DNA from: Hermatobates lingyangjiaoensis
Taxonomy: Eukaryota; Arthropoda; Insecta; Hemiptera; Hermatobatidae
Length of the DNA stretch: 64,000 nt
Direction: 5' to 3'
Assembly: GCA_026182355.1 (NCBI GenBank)
Contig: JAPFBL010000170.1
Coordinates: forward strand, 506,001-570,000
The notes below the pieces were generated by a model. The model was given only the letters and a program-made list of their open reading frames with translations, was not told the origin of the DNA and did not search any database. The translations under genes were made by a program, and so were the position numbers. Of this stretch, positions 12,901 through 23,077 are shown piece by piece. How positions within the stretch are numbered: the stretch's first letter is position 1; every line of letters starts with the position of its first letter.

Positions 12901-15612
12901 TGGTCGTATTTAATATTTTAATGGCCGCCGAATGATTGAAATAGCTATGATATCAGTCTTGGAGAGTACAAAAGATTTAAGTGCTTATAAGTTTTGACGT
13001 TATATTCAAAAACAAAAAAAACTAATTCCAAATCATTATATTTAGGATCAAAGCGCTTCAAATATTACCTTATTCAATAAGTACTAAGATACTAACCTCT
13101 GTGGTAATGAAAAAATGCATGCATTTATTCAATAAGTGTATATTATTTTTTTTTTGTATGTCTGGAAATTTTTATGTCCAAAAAAGTGGATTTATAAGTA
13201 GGGTTAGGTTAGGTTACAGTGGCCGTCCCGAGAGAGAACACACTTAGGCTGCAAGCCGGCCCCTTGTGATACCACAAAGAGGAATTTAGGGTTATTCTCC
13301 CCCGTCCCTGGTCCACTCGAACCACCTCGAGAGAACAATAAATCTAGACAGATCCCTGATACCAGTGGATCTATAAGTAACCTTCCTTACTTCTAAAAGT
13401 AAATTAATTTAACATTATATAAACACATTGTTCCCGCCATTTTTAAATTGTTATAAATATGTTAATTACCCAAAATCTAATAAATTGATATTGTTATGTT
13501 GTTAATTTACATAGAATAATACTTAATATCCAAATGAATATAATAATTTATATGCTTATAACATAAATAATATATTGCAATATAATGCAAAATATAGGAT
13601 TTACTATATTTTAGTAACAATTGAAATGTATATTAGAGAAATCTTGTGATATTGGTTTGTGGAGGAATGGGAGTGTTATCATTAGTCATAGAGTTCTTGT
13701 TTTTACATTACTTTATCAATATATATATATTGATAAAACTATCGACCGTGGAATAAAAACAAAACTATGGTTTATCGGGACTAGGTCAGTTCTTCTCGTT
13801 CTATTATATATATATATGCAGATGAATCACAATAAACACGTGATACAATCAATGAAAACAAACCACAAGGAAAAAAAAACGTGGTGGGGTCGCTTCTGTT
13901 ATTGGTGGAAAAGTTGACATTGGCAGGGATTATTCGGTTATTCATTAAATTGGGGGCAATAACTGCGCAGAGTGAATTTGCATTTGAGTTTTTGATGATT
14001 GGTTTCCCGATCTTGGATATTATTACAAAAGCGATGAAGACGGATGGAAAGAGACTGCGGGATAGATTTTTTAATATGAGGAGGAAGACAACTTTTGTAA
14101 TGGAGGTAGTTTTGGGCGTTGGTGGGCTTAACGTGAACAGATGTCGTGAAGGTCCAAATATATATATATATATAGTTCAAATAATTAAGCTAGTGACCAC
14201 TGATGACCGTAGTTTGACATTAAGAAGAGCGTCTGAGGAGGCCCACATATGGTTATTGGGGGCCCGATCAGATCCCGGTTTAAATCAGAAGCGTTAACTT
14301 TTATATGTTTTTCCTTTTATTTTTAACTTATATATTCATATTGATATACTTTTTTTTATTTTTTATTTTTTTATTATTTCCTTTTTTATAATTTTTAATT
14401 TTATAATTTTATCTATTGCTTATACTTTCTCCGTTCTCCAACGTTTAGTGCCTAGCTCCTTTTTTACGCTAGTGCTGCTCTCATCGGTTGACTCTTTATT
14501 GCTTTATTCGCGCTCCGTTCTTCGACGTGGGGAGATCTCTCTTACTTCGTCCTCTCTTCTAGTCTACTCTCCTGATGACGAACAACAGTTCGAAATATTG
14601 AATTCTGTAAGTGTTCTTTTTAGTCTCTTTTCTGTGTCGTGCTTTGTGTAATTTAAAGTTATATATATATATGTAGTACTCGAACTAATCGAGATTCATG
14701 TTAGTTGTCCCGGTTCTAACATAACTGTGCCATTAATAAGCCAAAATTATTTTATGTGATCTTCGAAGTGATCTGTTACGTTTTTTTTTTTTAGAAGAAG
14801 AATACTGTTTATTTTGTTACCAGTTACCTTTTGGTCAAGTCTTCGCTTTAGACTCTTGAGTGTATTTTGATAGTTTTCCACCTTCTTGTACCTCTCGTTC
14901 ATGTTTGTAATCTGAAAATATTTGATATCACTTGATAAAAAAAAAAAAACATGAAACAAATGTGGTACTTGACAAAGCTTGATACGATTATGACTCGAAA
15001 TCAATATTATAATCAATATTATAGCAATCAACAGAATTGTTTACACTATTGGTTTTATAGTTTGTATAACAATACAATACAAAACTGTCTACACTCTATG
15101 ATAGCTTATCAATAAATATTCAATATACTAGAGATCACAGTTAGCTATGTTGTCAACCAATGTAATGAATGTATACATAAGTAGATAAGTTGAATAAATA
15201 AGGTGTGTTCAAGGAGTAAAGTATGTTTTGAATTTCGCGTACTCTGTACACTCTAACTTCAAAATTTTCGTTGGTACACTATGTTAGTCGCGATCAACTC
15301 TTTACAGTTTTGACTATACACCAAGTGTTGTATAGTAAAACAAGCAAGTGGGTTATATGTAAAAGAAGATACTTAAAGCATATGTAAACCAGTCACCCGG
15401 AGCATATGTAAAGCAGTCACCCAGAGCATATGTAAAACAGTCACCCGGAGCATATGTAAAACAGTCACCAGGAGCATATGTAAAACAGTCATCCCGTAGC
15501 ATATGTAAAACAGTCATCCGGAGCATATGTAAAACAGTCACCCAGAGCATATGTAAACCAGTCACCCAGAGCATATATAAAACATGACACCTGATACATG
15601 TGTCAAATACTT

Positions 15613-15668
<56 letters not shown>

Positions 15669-16977
15669 AACGATGCCAAAAATGTGCGAATCCAAATGTT
15701 TTTTCGGTGAAGAAGCAGTTCTTTAGATGTTCTTAGAATCAAAACTTTGTGGATGGTTGGTATATTCTTTGTTCATTGGTATAGTACTGTTCAGTGACGT
15801 GCGGTGAGGTTCATGACAGGTGAGGCACTGACTTCATCACCGTTAAATTTACAAAAATATGAACCTTACAGATTACCTTTATCACTATTTGATTGGCAGT
15901 AGTTTATGTTTAAATCTCATATCAGCCTCCTTTTAAAACATTTTAACGTTTTAATTTTTGAAATGCACTACTCCATTTGCAAAAGTAAGGAAGGTAAAAA
16001 ATAAATTGCTAGCTTTTAGAGTGCTGTCGCTGACTGTATTTTGTTGCTGAATCACAAAGAAGAACCCCTGTAGTCACAGGCGAACCCCACCATGAGGCAG
16101 CAGAACTGCGTGCCTCACTTAGTGACTCTTCGCACAGCAGGCGGCAGACTCACCGCACATTTCTTTTCAGTATCTAAGCAATAGTTGCGAAAAACCATTG
16201 ATTTTGAATAAAAAAAAAGTTAAAAATGCTGACAAATATCTTTACAGCGCAATTCACTGGATAAATATAACCATTTAGATATCTACAATTCATTTTGCAT
16301 TTTTCCTTTCCAAGATTATCAGGTGAGGCAGTGCCTCACCTGCCTCCCCTGACTGCACGTCCCTGGTACTGTTCTATTGTATTGCTCAGTATGTGTTCAA
16401 CTAGTGTGATATTAAAGCGTTGGCAGGGATTTCAACAGCCTTCTAGCAAAGTCTCGTCCCCTCTGTTCTCCCAACTATTGCTAATATTAATTAATTAACA
16501 CTAATTAACTCATGTTAAATTAATTAACAAAGACAAAGTGAGTTTTAGTTATAGAAGAATACTGAACGAGGTTTCTCTGATCCAAGACAAGGTTTCGCAG
16601 CATGTTGACTTTTGATTCCAAGGAGCTGACGGAATCTTCAATGTCATGCTTTGTTTCCTGTAACAAAATACAAAGAAATCATTTCACCACTTTGAAACAG
16701 AATTATAGCATTATTAGTAGTCGGGAGTTAGTTAGCCTGTTAGTACCCCGTGAGTTGTGTTCACCACACATTCGTTCATCCGGGAGACGAGGTTGGTTGT
16801 TTCGTTATTTTATAATTGTACCTTCTTTTGAAACCATTTCTCTTGATCGAATTATTTTATTTTACGCAAAGAATTTTATTATCTTCAAATATTTTTATTT
16901 GGGTTTTATCTCCATAATCTTCAATGTTTTTCCCCTACATGTCAATTGTCTGAATAAATTAATAGATCTTCTAAATG

Positions 16978-17017
<40 letters not shown>

Positions 17018-19428
17018 TTCACTCAAAATTCAAAAAAACGATCCAAACTGGACGCAAATCAGCTCAAAAATGACACAGCTCAAGCAAGACACAGAGAAAG
17101 AGACACACTTACAAACTCAAATTTTTGGATGATCCGTATACCCTGCAGGGTTTCCTGCCGTTGTGTTTCCGGCGTGCTTGGTCGTCCAAAAAACGATCCA
17201 AACTGGACGCAAATCAGCTCAAAAACGACACAGCTCAAGCAAGACACAGAGAAAGAGACACACTTACAAACTCAAATTTTTGGATGATCCGTATACTCTG
17301 CAGGGTTTCCTGCTGTTGTGTTTCCGGCGTGCTTGGTCGTCCAAAAAACGATCCAAACTGGACGCAAATCAGCTCAAAAACGACACAGCTCAAGCAAGAC
17401 ACAGAGAAAGAGACACACTTACAAACTCAAATTTTTGGATGATCCGTATACTCTGCAGGGTTTCCTGCTGTTGTGTTTCCGGCGTGCTTGGTCGTCCAAA
17501 AAACGATCCAAACTGGACGCAAATCAGCTCAAAAATGACACAGCTCAAGCAACACACAGAGAAAGAGACACACTTACAAACTCAAATTTTTGGATGATCC
17601 GTATACCCTGCAGGGTTTCCTGCCGTTGTGTTTCCGGCGTGCTTGGTCGTCCAAAAAACGATCCAAACTGGACGCAAATCAGCTCAAAAATGACACAGCT
17701 CAAGCAACACACAGAGAAAGAGACACACTTACAAACTCAAATTTTTGGATGATCCGTATACCCTGCAGGGTTTCCTGCCGTTGTGTTTCCGGCGTGCTTG
17801 GTCGTCCAAAAAACGATCCAAACTGGACGCAAATCAGCTCAAAAATGACACAGCTCAAGCAACACACAGAGAAAGAGACACACTTACAAACTCAAATTTT
17901 TGGATGATCCGTATACCCTGCAGGGTTTCCTGCCGTTGTGTTTCCGGCGTGCTTGGTCGTCCAAAAAACGATCCAAACTGGACGCAAATCAGCTCAAAAA
18001 CGACACAGCTCAAGCAAGACACAGAGAAAGAGACACACTTACAAACTCAAATTTTTGGATGATCCGTATACTCTGCAGGGTTTCCTGCTGTTGTGTTTCC
18101 GGCGTGCTTGGTCGTCCAAAAAACGATCCAAACTGGACGCAAATCAGCTCAAAAACGACACAGCTCAAGCAAGACACAGAGAAAGAGACACACTTACAAA
18201 CTCAAATTTTTGGATGATCCGTATACTCTGCAGGGTTTCCTGCTGTTGTGTTTCCGGCGTGCTTGGTCGTCCAAAAAACGATCCAAACTGGACGCAAATC
18301 AGCTCAAAAATGACACAGCTCAAGCAACACACAGAGAAAGAGACACACTTACAAACTCAAATTTTTGGATGATCCGTATACCCTGCAGGGTTTCCTGCCG
18401 TTGTGTTTCCGGCGTGCTTGGTCGTCCAAAAAACGATCCAAACTGGACGCAAATCAGCTCAAAAATGACACAGCTCAAGCAACACACAGAGAAAGAGACA
18501 CACTTACAAACTCAAATTTTTGGATGATCCGTATACCCTGCAGGGTTTCCTGCCGTTGTGTTTCCGGCGTGCTTGGTCGTCCAAAAAACGATCCAAACTG
18601 GACGCAAATCAGCTCAAAAATGACACAGCTCAAGCAACACACAGAGAAAGAGACACACTTACAAACTCAAATTTTTGGATGATCCGTATACCCTGCAGGG
18701 TTTCCTGCCGTTGTGTTTCCGGCGTGCTTGGTCGTCCAAAAAACGATCCAAACTGGACGCAAATCAGCTCAAAAATGACACAGCTCAAGCAACACACAGA
18801 GAAAGAGACACACTTACAAACTCAAATTTTTGGATGATCCGTATACTCTGCACGGTTTCCAGCTGTTGTGTTTCCGGCGTGCTTGGTCGTCCATTCTATT
18901 TTCTCCTGAAGACGGATCATCCGAAAAATTGAGTTTGTAAGTGTGTCTCTTTCTCTTTGTGTTGCTTTTCTTCGTATATATATATATATATATATATATC
19001 AATGATCAAACCACAATAAAAAAATGGGAAAACAAGACTAAGATCTTTCAACCGTAAGAAGCGGTCTTTATCAGAGTCAAAAACTCAACTGAAACACTAG
19101 ATGCAGAGAACATCTGGTGAGGGGTTGAGAAGAGTGGGAGGGAAGAGTGGTATTTTAAAAGGGTGAAAGCGCAGGAAAAGGACTAATGTCCAGAAAGGGA
19201 TGTTTGAGGAAACAAAGGAGTTGAGTAAGAAAGAGTAAAAAAACTATCCGCTAGCTGTCAACCCTCTTTGAAGAGGGTATTGCCCTCGTAACGAAAGTAT
19301 CCAGTTTGAAGAGACCTTTACTAATGTTTATAATATTTGATTTATAAGTTGAAAGATCTTAGTCTTGTTTTCCCATTTTCTTATTGTGGTTTTATCATTG
19401 ATTGTTATTTCACGTGTTTATGTGAAAT

Positions 19429-19468
<40 letters not shown>

Positions 19469-21479
19469 TTATGTGAGTAAGAATCTATAGTTTTATTAGC
19501 ACGCTACATATTGAACAGGTTGACAGATCTTGATGAAATAAGGTTTGTTAGACTCAAGTTTTTGGTGTTAAAAAGAAGAATTGTTTTTGGGCAATATCCA
19601 AATACTTAAAACTATACTATATATTAAAAGAAATACTAATTTTTCCTCGCATTCTAATTACTTGGTATTTAGCATTTAATAACATGGATAGTCTATGTTG
19701 TAAATTTGAGGAAATTTTCTATTATTGCAACAAAACAATAAAAGATTAAAAAGAACAGCTGTATATCTTTCCTTTCGTAGTTTAACACATTTTTTTACAT
19801 TAATATTTAAATAAATGAATTTAAATAATTATCAACATTCAGTTAAAACTATTTCATAAATTAGTTTATGTTCTTATAAGCTTTTTCAATTGGTAACAAT
19901 AAGAGCTTAGTTAATTAATTAATTAACTTAGTTAATTATAGTTAATTATATAATTAATTAATTAAAATTTGCGTCTCATTGATAACACATCACATTACTT
20001 TGGTCATTCTTTTAGTCTAACTTTATCTCCTTTCATTGAAGTGATTTTATTATTAATGTATCCTAAAACGTTACAAATATTACTTATTTTTTATCATTAC
20101 TTGTTTTAAATACCATAATTAGGTTACTGTTTTGTTATAACCAATAATTAATGCAGCTCCTTTGCTTGAAACATAAAATTACGTTATTTTTGCTAAAATT
20201 CAATGTAAACAACTACAATTTGTTTTTCTTTTCAATGTTTCTAATATTTAAAAAGTTAAAAGATGTTTTTGTGGTTTATATTATTAATATGGCAAACCGT
20301 CATACCTTGTAAGATGATCTTGAAGTCGTTGGAGCGCTTTCGGACGTTGTCCATCTTCGATCGCAACTCGATCATTACGATCGAAGATAGACAACGTCCG
20401 AAAGCGCTCCAACGACTCCAAGATCATCTTACAAGGTATGATGGTTTGCCATATTAATATCGGACGTTGTCCATCTTCGATCGCAACTCGATCATTACGA
20501 TCAAAGATGGACAACGTCCGAAAGCGCTCCAACGACTCCAAGATCATCTTACAAGGTATGATGGTTTGCCATATTAATATCGGACGTTGTCCATCTTCGA
20601 TCGCAACTCGATCATTACGATCGAAGATGGACAACGTCCGAAAGCGCTCCAACGACTCCAAGATCATCATACAAGGTATGATGGTTTGCCATATTAATAT
20701 CGGACGTTGTCCATCTTCGATCGCAACTCGATCATTACGATCGAAGATGGACAACGTCCGAAAGCGCTCCAACGACTCCAAGATCATCTTACAAGGTATG
20801 ATGGTTTGCCATATTAATAATACAAACCATACTAACCTCAGTGGTAATAATAATATGTTTTTGTGATCTTAATGACAGGGTCGAGTTCTTCCTTTTTCTT
20901 TTCTCCTGACCCAGATATAACTCATTTTTATTCATTTATTGACTTTCCTTTATCATAAAGTCACAAACACTTATATTAACTCAGAAATGAAATATCATTT
21001 CAGTTACAATCCAAAGTAGTATATAACTTTAGACACAACTCACGTAGTTTTCAAGTTTTTCTAACTTCTCCCTTGCTAATTTGTAGTGATTGCAGACTGT
21101 TGATTCCCATGTTCCTCTTAAGTTTTCACAGCTTAACTTTGGTATAATTTCATCCTGTAAACAAAATTCACTATATATTCAACATTCTTGTGTACAGAAT
21201 AATTTTTTCACACTTTAGAACTATACTTGAAAGACTTACAATTAATTTAGCAGATATATATATATATAGTTCACAAAGGAAAGAGAAAAACAAATAAAAA
21301 CACACACAAAAAAAGACATACAAAAAGGACACACAAAAAAGACATTCGGGCAGTAGTCTCTTTGAGTAGCTTCAGCTACTCAACAACGAATGTCGAAATA
21401 TCGTTGTGAGTCTTCTTTGTGTGTTTTATTTGTTTTTCTCTTTCCTGTGTGAACTACTAGTCCTGTTGGACCATTTTAA

Positions 21480-21519
<40 letters not shown>

Positions 21520-21811
21520 AATTCAAAACAGGAAACACACAGAAAGACACAGACATAACTCACATCGATATTTCGACCATCGTCGTCATCAGGAGGTGTG
21601 AAGAGCGAAGAGTCCTGCAGGAAGGTGACTCCCGCCCTGAGGTGGTCACCGCAGAGGTGGTCACCGCCCTGCCTTCCTGCGGGACTCTTCGCTCTTCACA
21701 CCTCCTGATGAAGACGATGGTCGAAATATCGATGTGAGTTATGTTTGTGTGTTTCTTTCGTTTTGAATTTATTTTATTTAAAAAAGTCCGCTGGACCGTT
21801 TCTTTTAATTG

Positions 21812-21846
<35 letters not shown>

Positions 21847-22070
21847 TATTGAATAACAAATTAAAATAATTAAAGAAAACAGCATAGATAAATAACTGAC
21901 ATAACACACATCAATATTTCGACATTTGTCGTCATCAGGAGAGAACTGGCCACCTCGCCAATCACCTCTTTCCTGATGATGAAAGAGGTCAAAATATTGA
22001 AATGAGTTTTGTTAGTTCTTCTTTTTAATGTTGTTCCTCTTTTTAATTTGACTTGTCGAAACAAGTATAG

Positions 22071-22129
<59 letters not shown>

Positions 22130-22366
22130 CACACACACACACACACACTCTCTCTCTCTATGGAGATATATATATATATATATTTATATATATCCTATGA
22201 AGTCCAAACCTCAAACAAAAAGGCAAAGAAAAGAAATAAATGCTCTCCGGCCTTCCACTTTATGAAATTTTATAAAGTTAAAGTCCTCAGAGCTTTTATT
22301 TCTTTTCTTTGTCTTTTTCCTTGTGGTTTGGATTTCATTGATTGCATCACGTGTTAATTGTGATTT

Positions 22367-22399
<33 letters not shown>

Positions 22400-22596
22400 A
22401 CTTTAAATTACACAAAGCACGACATATATATATATAATCTAGGAGGTGTCAGAGCTTATTTTTTTCTTCATTGTGATTCTTCCTACGACATTTTGTCTCA
22501 TATACGAGTACATATCTTAGGTGTTGCTGGTCTGAATACTGGGCGGTGACTGAGTCACTCTGACACCTCCTAGATTATATAAAGAAGAGTAAATAA

Positions 22597-22634
<38 letters not shown>

Positions 22635-23039
22635 CTGAAAAAACAACACGTAAAGAACTAAAACACTTACTGGGATTAATATTTCGAAACGAAGTTCGTC
22701 TTCAGGGAATGAGTAAAAGGGAAGAAAAAGAGGTACGTTCACTTTTCTTCACTTCTAATCTCTTTAGAGAACGAAAAGTGTTTTCGTTCTTTACATGTTG
22801 TTTTTTTTTTATTCATTTATCTGTCTTATTTGGGCCGTTTAGTAATTTCATTATTTATATATAGTAAAAACTACGTTTATTGGTTTACGTGAACAACAAT
22901 TCAAATAGTACAGAAAGACTCATAATGATTAGTAATAGAACTGTCTTCTATATTTCGATTCTCGTCATCATCACAAGTAGAAATGGTCTATCCGACAGTC
23001 AGGCAAGGACGGATATATATATATTTGTTGTCTTTTTTC

Positions 23040-23077
<38 letters not shown>

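Larger units (their letters stand above)
21521..21820. repeat. Family A inverted PLE terminal pair
   Basis: Same organisation as 9071-9312, with a slightly longer centre holding a GAGGTGGTCACCGC duplication. The ends abut (TA)n at 21481 and 21814. Confidence 0.85.

Noticed and set aside
13621..14297. 98- and 138-aa + strand frames
   Set aside because: The minus strand over the same bases encodes a recognisable PLE connector, so the + frames are antisense shadows.
16602..18932. Overlapping 105-144 aa frames in the 155-bp array
   Set aside because: The satellite cycles through all frames because 155 is not a multiple of 3; the unit is a decayed PLE tail.
20284..20866. 167-aa minus and 142-aa plus frames
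   Set aside because: Both come from the same 120-bp palindromic repeat, which is a multiple of 3 and so stays open on both strands.
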